A stretch of DNA of 64,000 bases from Agrococcus jenensis (GCF_003752465.1 NZ_RKHJ01000001.1:248001-312000), one strand, 5' to 3'; counted from the stretch's first letter, positions 26,517 through 35,798 are shown. The notes: a model not told the origin generated them from the letters alone. Numbers and translations: made by a program.

Positions 26517-26713
26517 GCGACCCCGACGCATCCGAGCCCATCATGACCGTGGTGGGCGGCTCGCCCACCGACGAGGAGCGCGCGGCGGTCGAGGCCGTGC
26601 TGCTCGGCATGGCCGAGGAGTGGGCCGAGACGAAGCACCGGCGCGTGCTCGACACCGAGAGCGAGTGGCAGTCGCGGGCTCGCACCGACACCGGGCGCGG
26701 CGCGCGCCGCTGA
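26513..26713 (+). CDS. accE: Acyl-CoA carboxylase epsilon subunit
   Basis: 66 aa. The protein has the short AccE pattern: MTVVGGSPTDEERAAVEAVL followed by a Trp and basic C-terminus (EWQSRAR). Epsilon subunits bind the beta subunit and promote assembly with the biotinylated alpha subunit in actinobacterial carboxylases. GTG overlaps the accD5 stop (GTGA). It is much shorter than the mycobacterial AccE5, which carries a long N-terminal extension. The 72 bp behind it hold a weak hairpin at 26724-26742 and the next promoter. Confidence 0.88.
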   Translation: MSDPDASEPIMTVVGGSPTDEERAAVEAVLLGMAEEWAETKHRRVLDTESEWQSRARTDTGRGARR

Positions 26714-26723
26714 GCACCGAACC

Positions 26724-26742
26724 CGCCGGGCGCCACCCGGCG
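26724..26742. terminator. Weak hairpin after the carboxylase operon
   Basis: CGCCGGG (26724-26730) pairs with CCCGGCG (26736-26742) over 7 bp with a 5-nt loop, 11 nt past the accE stop; no U tract. Confidence 0.35.
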
Positions 26743-26772
26743 ACCCCAGGCGGCCTCCCGGCACCCCGCGGC

Positions 26773-26778
26773 TAGCAT
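26773..26778 (+). promoter_or_regulatory. -10 box TAGCAT, leaderless topoisomerase IB gene
   Basis: TAGCAT, 7 nt, then ATG 26786; no ribosome-binding site. Confidence 0.5.
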
Positions 26779-26785
26779 CGCCCCC

Positions 26786-27748
26786 ATGGTGAGGCTGCGA
26801 AAGGCACGTCCGCGATCGGATGCCGGCATCCGTCGACGCAGGTCGGGGCGCGGCTGGTCGTACCGGCACGACGACGGGCGGCCGGTCTCGCGCGAGGAGC
26901 GCGAGCGCGCCGAGTCGCTCGCGGTGCCGCCCGCCTGGAAGGACGTCTGGATCGCCGCCGACCCGCTCGCGCACATCCAGGCCATCGGCGTCGACGACGC
27001 CGGCCGCACGCAGTACCGCTACCACCCGCACTGGCGCGAGCGCCGCGACCGCGCGAAGCACGAGCGCGCCCTCAGCCTCGCCGAGGCGCTGCCGGCGATG
27101 CGACGGCGGGTCACGCTGGACCTCGAGCGCGAAGGGCTCCCGCGCGAGCGCGTGCTCGCGGCCGCGCTGCGCATGCTCGACACCGTGGCGATCCGCGCGG
27201 GCGGCGACACCTACGCCGAGGAGCGCGGGTCGCGGGGGCTCATGACGCTGCTGTGCCGGCACGCGACCGTCACGGGCGACTCGGTGCGGCTGCGCTTCCC
27301 GGCGAAGTCGGGGCAGCGCTTCGACGTCACGATCGAGGACGCGGCGCTCGCGCGCTGCGTCGAGGAGCTCATGGCGGGGCGCTCCCGCACGTCCCGCCTG
27401 CTCGCCTTCCGCGACGCCGACGGCATGCATCCGCTCCGCGACGTCGACCTCAACGACGCGGTGCGCGAGGCGACCGGCGGCGAGTTCACCGCGAAGGACT
27501 TCCGCACCCTGCACGGCACGATCGTGGCAGCCGTCGCGCTCGCCCGCGCCCGCGACATCGGCACGAAGACCGCCAGGGCGCGCGCGGTGCGCGCCGCGGT
27601 CGTCGAGGTGTCGCAGGCGCTCGGCAACACGCCGTCGGTCGCCCGGGCGAGCTACATCGACCCGGAGGTCTTCGCGCGCTTCGAGGCGGGCGCCACGATC
27701 GGGCTCACCGGCTCGCGCGAGCGCGCGCTGCTCGACCTGCTGCGCTAG
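26786..27748 (+). CDS. DNA topoisomerase IB (poxvirus type)
   Basis: The 320-aa enzyme relaxes supercoils through a 3'-phosphotyrosyl intermediate. It has the N-terminal domain with GWSYRHDDGRPVS and PPAWKDVWI, the catalytic domain with YRYHPHWRERRDRAKHER and DFRTLHGTI, and the tyrosine in SVARASYIDPEVF near residue 293. The size matches bacterial TopIB. It is an accessory enzyme in bacteria. The TAG stop overlaps the stop of the convergent acyltransferase gene. Confidence 0.93.
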   Translation: MVRLRKARPRSDAGIRRRRSGRGWSYRHDDGRPVSREERERAESLAVPPAWKDVWIAADPLAHIQAIGVDDAGRTQYRYHPHWRERRDRAKHERALSLAEALPAMRRRVTLDLEREGLPRERVLAAALRMLDTVAIRAGGDTYAEERGSRGLMTLLCRHATVTGDSVRLRFPAKSGQRFDVTIEDAALARCVEELMAGRSRTSRLLAFRDADGMHPLRDVDLNDAVREATGGEFTAKDFRTLHGTIVAAVALARARDIGTKTARARAVRAAVVEVSQALGNTPSVARASYIDPEVFARFEAGATIGLTGSRERALLDLLR

Positions 27749-29817
27749 TCCTGCAGCAGCGGCGCGATCGCGTCGGCGACGACCTGCTGGCGCATCGTCG
27801 ACGCCGCCGCGCCCATGTGGGTGCGGTCGACCCACGTCGGCACGCCCTGCAAGATGCTCGGGCACGTGCCGGTCTCCGGGTCGCAGAACCAGCCGAGCGT
27901 GTCGACCACGGCGACCCCGCCGGCCTCGAGCCCGGCGTCGAGCGTCTCGTGGCGAGCGATCTGCGCGTCCTGCAGCGCGATCGCGCAGGCGTCGAGCGAC
28001 GTGCCGGCGGCGTGCGCCTCGATGCAGGCAGCCGGCTCGGGTCCGGGCGGCGGGCTGTCGAGCCAGAGCGTGCGGATGCCGAGCGCGTGCAGCTGCTCGG
28101 CGTACGCGAGCGTGCCGGCCGCGAGCTGGTCGCCGGTGTCGGCGGCGCGGTCCTCGTAGCCCTCGCCGACCCACCAGGCGCCGTAGCTGATGATGACGAG
28201 CTCGGGGAGCCGCTGCGCGGCCAGCTCGAGCACGGTGCTGGCGTGCGCATCGCACACGCGCATGAAGCCGCCGATCTGCTGCTCGACGGCCGGCCCGCTC
28301 GAGAACGGGCACATCTCACGGCCGAGCAGCTGCACGTCGGCGGAGCCGCCGAGCGCGCCGCGCACCGCGGGCGACCAGGTGACGGCCTGCGAGTCGCCGA
28401 CGATCCACACCTCGCGGTCGCTCTCGGAGTCGTCGAAGCGGCACTGCGCCTGCTGGTCGGGGCCGACGGTGAGGCAGTCGTCGACGAGCCACTCGGCCGA
28501 GCGGCCGTCCTCCCCGACGACGGTGCCGGGCGAGGGCGCCGACGGGGTCGCCACGGCCTCTGCGATCCAGCGGGCGAGCTCGTCGTCGTCGGCGGCGACC
28601 GGGTTCGTCGCCGCAGCCTCCGCGACCGCCGCGCGCTGCAGGACCGGTGCGACGACGATGCCGACGGCGCTGATCGCGGCGACGACCGGCAGCGCGTACG
28701 CGAGCAGGGGTCGGCCGCGCGCCGGGCGCGCCGTGGGTGCCGCCGCCTCGACGCGGCGCCTGCTCGGGCGGTGCAGCAGCGCGATGAGGCGGTAGGAGCC
28801 GTAGGAGAGCCCGATCGAGAGCGCCAGGATCGCGGCGCCCTCGAGCGCGTCGATCTCGAACCCGGCGGTCGGGAAGAAGGCGATGAAGCCCTTGAGCACC
28901 GGCCAGTGCCAGAGGTAGAGCCCGTAGGAGATGCCGCCGAGCCAGACGAGCGGCTGCAGGCGCAGCAGCCGCGTCACCGGCGCACTCTGGTCGCCCTCGC
29001 CCGCGAGCAGGATGAGCAGCGCGCCGGCGACCGGCCAGAGCGTGACCCAGCCGGGCTGCTGCCACTCGGGCGGCAGCAGGCCGGCGGTGAGCACGAGCGC
29101 GAGCCCGACGACGCCCATGAGGATGCGGGCGACGCGGTGCAGCGGGATGCGCGTGATCACGAGCGCGGCGAAGCCGCCCAGCGCGAGCTCCCACGTGCGC
29201 GCGAAGGTGTCGTAGTAGGTCGGGACCGGGTCGATCGACAGCTGCACGAGCGCGAAGACGAACGACGCGACGGCGGCCGCGCCGAGGACGACGCCGAACC
29301 ACAGGCGCGCGTCTCGCATCCGCGTCGCCTTCGCCACGAGCGCGAACAGGCCGGCCGCGATGATGCACATCGCCGTGAACTGGCCCTGCGCCCCCATCGC
29401 CCAGAAGTGCTGGAACGCCGACTTGTCGTGACCCGCGGCGACGTAGTCGGTCGCGTCGGCCGCGAGCCGCCAGTTCTCCCAGTAGGTGGCGGAGGCCAGG
29501 ATGTCGGTCATCACGCGGTCGATGCCGAGCGGACCGGAGAAGACGAGCGCGATCGTGCCGACGACGACGAGCACGATCACCGCCATCGGGAACAGCCGCT
29601 GCGCGGTGCGCCAGAGCGTCTTCGGCACGTGCACGCCGCCGGTGCGCTCGAGCTCGCGCATGAGGCTCATCGCGAGCAGGTAGCCGCCGATCGCGAAGAA
29701 GACGTCGACGCCGCCGGAGACGTTGCCGAACCAGATGTGGTAGCTCGCGACGAGCAGGGAGGCGATGGCGCGGAGACCCTGGATGTCGAGCCTGCGATCC
29801 TTCGACTGCGCTGCCAT
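27745..29817 (-). CDS. Acyltransferase-3 membrane protein fused to an SGNH domain (OafA/PatA type)
   Basis: The 690-aa protein starts DRRLDIQGLRAIASLLVASYHIWFG with the conserved His, runs through about ten membrane segments to about residue 400, then an eleventh that leads to an extracytoplasmic SGNH domain (about 430-690). That domain has WIVGDSQAVTWSP (Ser block), ELVIISYGAWW and WVDRTHMGAA (His block). Such fusions carry out both acyl transport and transfer to wall polymers. ATG 29817 aligns with the family start; the upstream ATG-like start at 29874 would add 19 residues without support. It is separate from the split acyltransferase/AlgX pair at 8442-10846. Confidence 0.87.
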   Translation of the reverse strand: MAAQSKDRRLDIQGLRAIASLLVASYHIWFGNVSGGVDVFFAIGGYLLAMSLMRELERTGGVHVPKTLWRTAQRLFPMAVIVLVVVGTIALVFSGPLGIDRVMTDILASATYWENWRLAADATDYVAAGHDKSAFQHFWAMGAQGQFTAMCIIAAGLFALVAKATRMRDARLWFGVVLGAAAVASFVFALVQLSIDPVPTYYDTFARTWELALGGFAALVITRIPLHRVARILMGVVGLALVLTAGLLPPEWQQPGWVTLWPVAGALLILLAGEGDQSAPVTRLLRLQPLVWLGGISYGLYLWHWPVLKGFIAFFPTAGFEIDALEGAAILALSIGLSYGSYRLIALLHRPSRRRVEAAAPTARPARGRPLLAYALPVVAAISAVGIVVAPVLQRAAVAEAAATNPVAADDDELARWIAEAVATPSAPSPGTVVGEDGRSAEWLVDDCLTVGPDQQAQCRFDDSESDREVWIVGDSQAVTWSPAVRGALGGSADVQLLGREMCPFSSGPAVEQQIGGFMRVCDAHASTVLELAAQRLPELVIISYGAWWVGEGYEDRAADTGDQLAAGTLAYAEQLHALGIRTLWLDSPPPGPEPAACIEAHAAGTSLDACAIALQDAQIARHETLDAGLEAGGVAVVDTLGWFCDPETGTCPSILQGVPTWVDRTHMGAAASTMRQQVVADAIAPLLQD

Positions 29818-29929
29818 GGCCCCTTGGTGTCCGGTGATGGGATGCGTCGGCGCGGGCGCGCGCCGAGGAGCCATCCTACCGGGGGCCGCACCGGCGGCCG
29901 ATTCCCTGCCCGGGGAGAGCCGCGCGCGC

Positions 29930-29935
29930 TAGCGT
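29930..29935 (+). promoter_or_regulatory. -10 box TAGCGT, leaderless FAD monooxygenase gene
   Basis: TAGCGT, 6 nt, then ATG 29942. The divergent acyltransferase has a TAGGAT on the other strand about 55 nt before its ATG. Confidence 0.5.
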
Positions 29936-29941
29936 GCGCAC

Positions 29942-31081
29942 ATGCACGCGATCGTCTCCGGCGCCGGTGTCGCCGGGCTCGCGCTGGCGGGCAGGCTGGC
30001 GCTCGACGGGTGGACCGTCGACGTCGTCGAGCGCGCCCGCGCGCCGCGCGCATCCGGCTACCTCATCGACTTCTTCGGGCAGGGCTTCGCGGCGGCGGAG
30101 CGGCTCGGGCTGCTGCCCGCGCTCCGCGCTCGCGCCGAGTGGTACGGCGAGCTGCGGTCGGTCGACGCCGCCGGCCGCGTGCGCGGCAGGCTGCCGATGT
30201 CGGTCGTCGAGCAGGCGGTCGCCGGGCGCTACCTCACCATCCTGCGCCCGCAGATCGTCGAGGCGCTGGAGTCGTCGCTGCCCGAGGGCGTGCGGATGCG
30301 CTGGAGCGTGCAGATCGAGACCGCGCACGACGACGGCACCCGCGTGCAGGTGCTGCTCTCGGACGGCGAGCGGCTCGACGCCGACGTGCTCGTCGGCGCC
30401 GACGGCGTCGGCTCGCGGGTGCGCCGACTGCTCTGGGGGCCGCACGAGCAGTTCGTGCGCCCGCTCGGCGACCTGCTCGCGGTCGCGTGGATCGGCGAGG
30501 ACGCCGAGCTCTCCGCCGACCTGAGCGGCCGGGTCGCGATGCAGGTCGAGCTCGACCGGCAGCTCGTGATGGCGCCGCTCGGCGCGTCGGGCGTGACCGG
30601 CTTCGCGGTGCTGCGCGGCGTGACGCCCGCGCAGGCGCGCGCGTCGATCGCCGGCATGGGCGCGCTCGGCCGCCGCGCGCTGCGCGGCATCCGTGAGCCC
30701 TACGTCGACCACGTCGCGCAGACGGTCGTCGAGCCCTGGGTGCGGGGACGCGTCGTGCTGCTCGGCGACGCGTGCGCGGCCGTCTCGCTCGTGGCCGGCC
30801 AGGGCGCATCCCTCGCGATCGCCGGCGCGGAGCGGCTCGCGGAGGAGCTGGCGTGGGCGCGGCATCCGAGCGACGTGACCGCGGGGCTCGCGGCCTACGA
30901 GCGCGACTGGCGGCCGATCGTCGAGCGGGAGCAGGCGCGGGGCCGACGCGTGCAGGCGACGTTCGCCCCGCACACGCGCATCGAGCTCGAGGGCAACCGC
31001 GCGATGTGGCGGGCAGCGGCGATCCCCGGCGTCGCGCACCTCGTGGCGCGCGCTGCCGGCGGGGTCACGAAGGCGAGCTGA
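29942..31081 (+). CDS. FAD-dependent monooxygenase (aromatic hydroxylase family)
   Basis: The 379-aa flavoprotein has the GAGVAGLALAGRLALDGW dinucleotide fold at residues 7-24, VLVGADGVGSRVRR (the DG motif) near 150, and VVLLGDACAAVSLVAGQGASLAIAGA (GD motif binding the FAD ribose) near 270. Group A flavin monooxygenases hydroxylate small aromatic or polyketide-like compounds with NAD(P)H; some inactivate antibiotics. Substrate cannot be inferred and no pathway genes adjoin it. Five bp separate it from the convergent methyltransferase gene. Confidence 0.85.
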   Translation: MHAIVSGAGVAGLALAGRLALDGWTVDVVERARAPRASGYLIDFFGQGFAAAERLGLLPALRARAEWYGELRSVDAAGRVRGRLPMSVVEQAVAGRYLTILRPQIVEALESSLPEGVRMRWSVQIETAHDDGTRVQVLLSDGERLDADVLVGADGVGSRVRRLLWGPHEQFVRPLGDLLAVAWIGEDAELSADLSGRVAMQVELDRQLVMAPLGASGVTGFAVLRGVTPAQARASIAGMGALGRRALRGIREPYVDHVAQTVVEPWVRGRVVLLGDACAAVSLVAGQGASLAIAGAERLAEELAWARHPSDVTAGLAAYERDWRPIVEREQARGRRVQATFAPHTRIELEGNRAMWRAAAIPGVAHLVARAAGGVTKAS

Positions 31082-31086
31082 GGCGG

Positions 31087-32352
31087 CTAGCGGCGGAAGG
31101 ACGCCACCGCCTCGACGTGGTGCGTGTGCGGGAACAGGTCGAACGCCTCGAGCGACTCCACCTGCCAGCCGGCCTCGCCGAGCAGCTTCGCGTCGCGCGC
31201 GAGCGCGACCGGGTCGCACGCGACGTAGACGATCTGGCCCGGCTCGAGGCCGACGACCTGCTCGATGACCTCGCGGCCGGCGCCCGCGCGCGGCGGGTCG
31301 AGCACGACGAGCCCGCGCGACAGGCGCTCGCGCTCGGCGCGGCTCGCGCGCTGGCCGAGCTCGCGCAGCCAGCGGTCGACCTTGCCGGTCTCGGCGCTCG
31401 CGCCGAGCCACTCCGCGAGGTTCTCGCTCGCGTGATCGGTCGCGACCTCGTCGGCCTCGACGCTCGTGACCCGCGTGCGCTCCCCAAGCGCCTCCGCGAC
31501 GGTGGCCGCGAAGAGGCCGACGCCGCCGTAGAGGTCGAGGCTCCACCCGCCCGCGTCGACGCGGTCGGTGTCGATCGCGCGACGCACGGCGTCGGTGAGC
31601 ACGGCGGGCGCCTCGCGGTGCACCTGCCAGAACCCCGAGCGGTCGAGCTGGAACTCGCGCCCGCCGACCGTCTCGACGATCGTGTCGGTGCGCCCGCGCT
31701 CCGGCTCGCCCTCCATCGCGATCACGTCGACCTCGCCCTCGCTCCACTCGACGTAGTCGACGGCCGTGACGCGCGGCAGCCGCTGGTCGAGCTGCGCGGA
31801 GCGCTGGATGCCCTCGGTCGCGAGCGGCAGGCTCGTCACCGGCACGACCTCGTGGCTGCGCGGGGCGAACGGCCCCTGGCGGCCGCGGTCGTCGACGTGC
31901 AGGCGCACGCGCGTGCGCCAGGCCAGGCCGCCCCGCGCGTCGTCGCCCGGCGCCGCGGCGACCGGCACCTCGCGCTGCATGCCGCCGGTGCGCTCGAGCG
32001 CGTCCTCGATGACGCGCTGCTTGAGCTGCCGCTGGCGCGGCAGGGCGATGTGCCCGAGCTCGGCCCCGCCGGCGCGCTCGAGCGGCGCCCGGTCGATGGA
32101 TGCCTCGGCCCACACGTGCGGCACCCGGTCGGGGCTCGCCTCGACGACGCCGAGCGCGACAGCGGTCGCGAACGACTTCTTCACCTCGACGACCTGCGCG
32201 CGCACGGTCTCGCCGGGGATCGTGTCGGGCACGAACACGACGCGCCCCTCGTGCCGGCCGACGAAGCGGCCGCCGTGGGCGACGTTGTCGATCGTGAGCT
32301 CGACGATCTGGCCGGGCTCGACCAGGCCTCGGGGCGTGTGGGGTGCGGACAT
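31087..32352 (-). CDS. TRAM-domain RNA uridine-5-methyltransferase (TrmA/RumA family)
   Basis: 421 aa. An N-terminal TRAM domain (about 12-70: GQIVELTIDNVAHGG) leads into a class I methyltransferase domain with LDLYGGVGLFAATVA (SAM binding, near 283), VLDPPRAGAG (near 358) and YVACDPVALARD with the catalytic Cys. These motifs define m5U methyltransferases of tRNA or 23S rRNA. Four iron-sulfur cysteines seen in RumA are not obvious. ATG 32352 has GGGAGG upstream; ATG 32385 would add an unlikely acidic tail. Confidence 0.88.
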   Translation of the reverse strand: MSAPHTPRGLVEPGQIVELTIDNVAHGGRFVGRHEGRVVFVPDTIPGETVRAQVVEVKKSFATAVALGVVEASPDRVPHVWAEASIDRAPLERAGGAELGHIALPRQRQLKQRVIEDALERTGGMQREVPVAAAPGDDARGGLAWRTRVRLHVDDRGRQGPFAPRSHEVVPVTSLPLATEGIQRSAQLDQRLPRVTAVDYVEWSEGEVDVIAMEGEPERGRTDTIVETVGGREFQLDRSGFWQVHREAPAVLTDAVRRAIDTDRVDAGGWSLDLYGGVGLFAATVAEALGERTRVTSVEADEVATDHASENLAEWLGASAETGKVDRWLRELGQRASRAERERLSRGLVVLDPPRAGAGREVIEQVVGLEPGQIVYVACDPVALARDAKLLGEAGWQVESLEAFDLFPHTHHVEAVASFRR

Positions 32353-32403
32353 GCGTCCATCCTCCCATCGACCTCCGGCATCCACGCCGACGCGACGGGG
32401 CCG

Positions 32404-33369
32404 CTAGCCCATGACGGAGCGCACGGAGGCGGCGATCGTCTCGGCGGAGGCGTGCAGCCGTGCGAGCTCGTGCTCCTCCATCGGCACCTCGAGCACGCGC
32501 TCGATGCCGCCGCGCCCGACGATCGTGGGCAGCGACAGCGCGAGGCCCGAGAGCCCGTGCTGACCGGCGAGGATGCTCGAGACGGGCAGCACGGCGCGCT
32601 CGTCGCGCAGGATCGCCTCGACGATGCGGGCGCTCGAGACGCCGATGGCGCTCGAGGTGGCCCCCTTGCCCTCGATGATCCGGTAGGCGGCGTGCACGAC
32701 CTCGTCCGCGATCCGGTCGAGGTCGGCGCCCGTGAACCGCACCCGGTCGTCCTCCATCCACTCCCGCACGAGCATCGGCCCGATCTTCGCCCGGGACCAG
32801 AGCGGGAACTCGCTGTCGCCGTGCTCGCCGATCATGAGCGCGTGGACGCTGCGGGGGTCCACCTGCACGAGCTCCGACAGCCTCCACCGCAGCCGCGAGG
32901 AGTCCAGCACGGTGCCGGAGGAGAGCACCCGAGCGGGATCGAGCCCGCCCTCCCGCTGGGCGACGACCGTCAGCACGTCGCACGGGTTCGTCACGAGCAC
33001 GACGATCGCGTCGGGTGCGTGCTCCCGGATGCCCGGCAGCACCGACTTGAGGATGTCCGCGTTGCGCGCCGCGAGCGCCAGCCGCGGCTCGCCGGGCTGC
33101 TGCTTCGCGCCTGCGGTGATGACGACGACGTCGCTGCCCTCCATCACGCGGGGGTCGGCGCCTCCCTCGACGTGCTTCGACGCCAGGAACTGCGTGCCGT
33201 GCGCCAGGTCGAGCACCTCCGCCTCGACCTTGGCGGCGTTCAGGTCGTGCAGCGCAACGACGTCCGCCGAGCCGCGGATGAGCGCCGCGTAGGCGATCGC
33301 GACGCCGACGCCGCCCGCTCCGATCACCGACAGCTTCGAGGGACGGGCAGGGCCGGGGATCGCGTGCAT
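32404..33369 (-). CDS. ldh: L-lactate dehydrogenase
   Basis: 321 aa. NAD-binding VIGAGGVGVAIAYA (about 15-28), the specificity loop AKQQPGEPRL with Gln indicating lactate instead of malate, VTNPCDVLT, the RLRWRLS segment with the substrate Arg region and the catalytic GEHGDSEFPLWS His. It interconverts pyruvate and L-lactate with NADH. The mRNA is probably leaderless (TAGCGT, 6 nt, ATG). No lactate permease is near. Confidence 0.93.
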   Translation of the reverse strand: MHAIPGPARPSKLSVIGAGGVGVAIAYAALIRGSADVVALHDLNAAKVEAEVLDLAHGTQFLASKHVEGGADPRVMEGSDVVVITAGAKQQPGEPRLALAARNADILKSVLPGIREHAPDAIVVLVTNPCDVLTVVAQREGGLDPARVLSSGTVLDSSRLRWRLSELVQVDPRSVHALMIGEHGDSEFPLWSRAKIGPMLVREWMEDDRVRFTGADLDRIADEVVHAAYRIIEGKGATSSAIGVSSARIVEAILRDERAVLPVSSILAGQHGLSGLALSLPTIVGRGGIERVLEVPMEEHELARLHASAETIAASVRSVMG

Positions 33370-33375
33370 GCCCCG

Positions 33376-33381
33376 ACGCTA
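33376..33381 (-). promoter_or_regulatory. -10 box TAGCGT, leaderless ldh
   Basis: TAGCGT, 6 nt, then ATG 33369; no ribosome-binding site. Confidence 0.5.
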
Positions 33382-33416
33382 GGCGCGGGCGGGCTGCACG
33401 CGCCAGGGAGACCGCG

Positions 33417-34271
33417 TCAGGGCGACACCCACTGCGTGGTCGGCCAGGTGATGCTCGACAGCCTCGCCTGCCCCGCGACCGAGGGGTGGAAGTAGTCGCG
33501 CGTCGAGATGTCGGCCCTGGCGAAGGCGTATCCCGCCACGGCACCGCCGTCGAAGCGGCAGCTCGCGACCGCCGAGCACGCGTCGCGCAGCGCGATGTTG
33601 TACTCGTCCACGCGCTGCTGCACGGCAGCGCGTCGCTGGACGTCCGCCGGCTGCGTGCTGCTCGGGTTGGCGAGCATCGACTGGCAGATGCGGAGCAGGC
33701 TCCACGTGAACCGAGCGCTGCTGCTCGCGCGGTTGACCTCGTAGAGGCGCTGCAGGCTCGGGATGCTGGCGACGAAGATCTGCGGTGCAGCAGCGCTCGC
33801 GCCGAGCGCGGCGAGCGCGGCCGCCACGTTGGCCTTGAAGGTCGTCGTGGGCGTCATCTCGGCGACCGTGCGGGTGCAGGCGTCGTTCGCGCCGATCTCG
33901 ATGGTGACGTACTGGGCGCCCTGCCGCACCGCCTGCTGCGCCTGCGTCGTGAGCGCGGCGGAGCGCGAGCCGGAGACCGCGTCGTTGAAGGCGACCAGGT
34001 CGGTGGCGCCGGCGGCTCGAAGCCGCAGCAGGTGCGAGCCGACGGTCGTGCTGGAGCCGGTCGCCCAGCTGTTCTGGGCGCAGCCGGACCAGCTGCTGCA
34101 CGACGACACCCCGAGCGTGATCGAGTCACCGAGGGCCGCCATGCGCGTGACCTGGGACGGCGGAGGAGCCGTGGCCTGGGCGGCGGTCGTCGAGACCACC
34201 GAGCCCGAGAGGATGAGCGCTGCCGCGGCGACGGCGGCGAGCAGGTGACGGGTGCTGCGACGGATGCCCAT
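33417..34271 (-). CDS. Secreted SGNH/GDSL hydrolase
   Basis: The 284-aa precursor has a signal peptide (RRSTRHLLAAVAAAALILSG, cleavage near residue 31) and all SGNH blocks: GDSITLG with the nucleophile Ser, the Gly in NDAVSGSR, IEIGANDAC with Asn, and DYFHPSVAGQ with Asp and His. Several paired cysteines (CSSWSGC, C-x-RT, CQS, CSAVASC) suggest an oxidised extracellular fold like Streptomyces lipases and esterases. ATG 34271 follows AAGGAG at 6-nt spacing. Likely substrates are lipids or acylated polysaccharide; not determinable. Confidence 0.88.
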   Translation of the reverse strand: MGIRRSTRHLLAAVAAAALILSGSVVSTTAAQATAPPPSQVTRMAALGDSITLGVSSCSSWSGCAQNSWATGSSTTVGSHLLRLRAAGATDLVAFNDAVSGSRSAALTTQAQQAVRQGAQYVTIEIGANDACTRTVAEMTPTTTFKANVAAALAALGASAAAPQIFVASIPSLQRLYEVNRASSSARFTWSLLRICQSMLANPSSTQPADVQRRAAVQQRVDEYNIALRDACSAVASCRFDGGAVAGYAFARADISTRDYFHPSVAGQARLSSITWPTTQWVSP

Positions 34272-34408
34272 GTCGGGCTCCTTCCGGTGGCGCGGTGTGC
34301 GCGAACCGTACACCCGGGGGTCGGCGGCGACAACGCACGTCCTGCGCGGTCGTCGCCGAGCGCTGACGCCTGGGAGGGAACCGGAGCGCGCGGTGCGAGG
34401 ATCATCGC

Positions 34409-35050
34409 GTGCAGCTCATCCTCGCCTCCGCATCGCCCGCCCGGCTCGCGCTGCTGCGCCAGGCGGGCATCGAGCCCGTCGTCGCGCCGACCGACCTCGA
34501 CGAGGAGCTGCTCGTCGCGGCGCACGAGGCCGACCACGGCCCGCTCACGCCGCAGGAGTACGTGCTGCTGCTCGCTCGCGCGAAGGCCGAGGCGCTGCTC
34601 GACCAGGACCCGCTGACGGCATTCGACGGCCTCGTGCTCGGGGGCGACTCGTCGCTCGAGCTCGACGGTGCGATGCTCGGCAAGCCCCACACCCCCGAGC
34701 GGGCGCGCGAGCGCTGGCTCGCGCAGCGCGGCAGGTCGGCGACGCTGCACTCCGGCCACTGGATGCTGCGGGTGCGGCACGGCAGGATCGGCGACTCCGC
34801 GGGCGTCGCGACCGCGACCCACCTCGACTTCTCGCCCGACATCGACGACGCCGAGATCGACGCGTACGTCGCCACCGGTGAGCCGCTCGAGGTGGCGGGC
34901 GCCTTCACGATCGACGGCCGCGGCGCCGCCTTCATCGACCGCATCGACGGCGACCCGTCGACGGTGATCGGCATGAGCATCCCGGCCGTCCGCCGGCTCG
35001 CGCGCGAGCTCGGCGTCGGCTGGCCGGCACTGACCACGACGGAGGGATGA
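34409..35050 (+). CDS. maf: Maf family nucleoside triphosphate pyrophosphatase
   Basis: 213 aa. It starts LILASASPARLALLRQAGI, the Maf signature, with GGDSSLELDG-x-MLGKP carrying the catalytic Asp near residue 75, and GAFTIDGRGAAFI toward the end. Maf proteins hydrolyse non-canonical or methylated NTPs. GTG 34409 has GAGG 8 nt upstream. The stop overlaps the next gene (ATGA). In mycobacteria a maf gene also lies between accE5 and accA3. Confidence 0.9.
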   Translation: MQLILASASPARLALLRQAGIEPVVAPTDLDEELLVAAHEADHGPLTPQEYVLLLARAKAEALLDQDPLTAFDGLVLGGDSSLELDGAMLGKPHTPERARERWLAQRGRSATLHSGHWMLRVRHGRIGDSAGVATATHLDFSPDIDDAEIDAYVATGEPLEVAGAFTIDGRGAAFIDRIDGDPSTVIGMSIPAVRRLARELGVGWPALTTTEG

Positions 35051-35787
35051 CGATGGCGAGCAGCGCACGAGCGATGTGGGTCTGGGTGCACGAGGCCGCC
35101 CCGCCCGACCCCGCGGCCGTCGCGGCGTTCGCCGCGCAGCAGCGCGTCACCGAGGCGTTCGTCAGCGTCCCGTGGGGCGGGCCGACCGCAGCGACCCACC
35201 AGTGCGTGGCGGCGCTGCGCGGCAAGGGCGTGCGGGTGTCGGCGCTCGGCGGCGACCCCTCCTGGACCACGGGCACGGATGCCATCACCTGGATGCAGCG
35301 CGCGACCGCCGCCTGGCTGTTCGACGGCGTGCACCTGGACATCGAGCCGTGGACGCGGCGCGACTGGCCGGGCCGCGAGCAGGAGCTGCTCGCCGGGCTC
35401 GAGCGCACCGTCAAGGACGTCGCTGCGCGCACGGCGCTCCCGGTCGAGGTCGACCTCTCCCCCTGGCTCGCCGACGTGCACCCGGCCGCCTTCGCGGCGA
35501 TCGTCCGTCGCGCGGACGCGGTCGGGCTCATGGCATACCGTGACCGCGCGACCGACATCCTCGCGGGCAGCGCGAGCGCCCGACGGCTCATCGCCGAGGC
35601 GCGGAAGCCCTACCGGATCGGCGTCGACACGTTCCCCGTGCCCGAGCCTCGCGAGACGTTCGCCGACGACGGCCGCGCCGTGCTCGAGCGGGAGCTCGCG
35701 GCGGTCGCCGCGCAGCTCGCCGGCGACCCGCGGTTCGCGGGGGTCGCGGTGCACGACCACCAGTACTGGAGCGCCCTGCCCGCCTGA
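35047..35787 (+). CDS. GH18-like TIM-barrel protein of unknown substrate
   Basis: 246 aa without signal peptide. WVWVHEAAPPD, VSVPWGGP and the strand-4 motif FDGVHLDIEPW resemble the DxxDxDxE/DIEP catalytic strand of family 18 glycosidases; later VGLMAYRDRA matches the conserved MxY/D strand 6 block. GGGAGG-type sequence precedes ATG 35047, which overlaps the maf stop by 4 nt (ATG 35053 is an alternative). A cytosolic, small GH18-like enzyme coupled to maf is unusual; sugar hydrolysis is only an inference from the motif. Confidence 0.55.
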   Translation: MTMASSARAMWVWVHEAAPPDPAAVAAFAAQQRVTEAFVSVPWGGPTAATHQCVAALRGKGVRVSALGGDPSWTTGTDAITWMQRATAAWLFDGVHLDIEPWTRRDWPGREQELLAGLERTVKDVAARTALPVEVDLSPWLADVHPAAFAAIVRRADAVGLMAYRDRATDILAGSASARRLIAEARKPYRIGVDTFPVPEPRETFADDGRAVLERELAAVAAQLAGDPRFAGVAVHDHQYWSALPA

Positions 35788-35798
35788 GCCGGTGCCTG

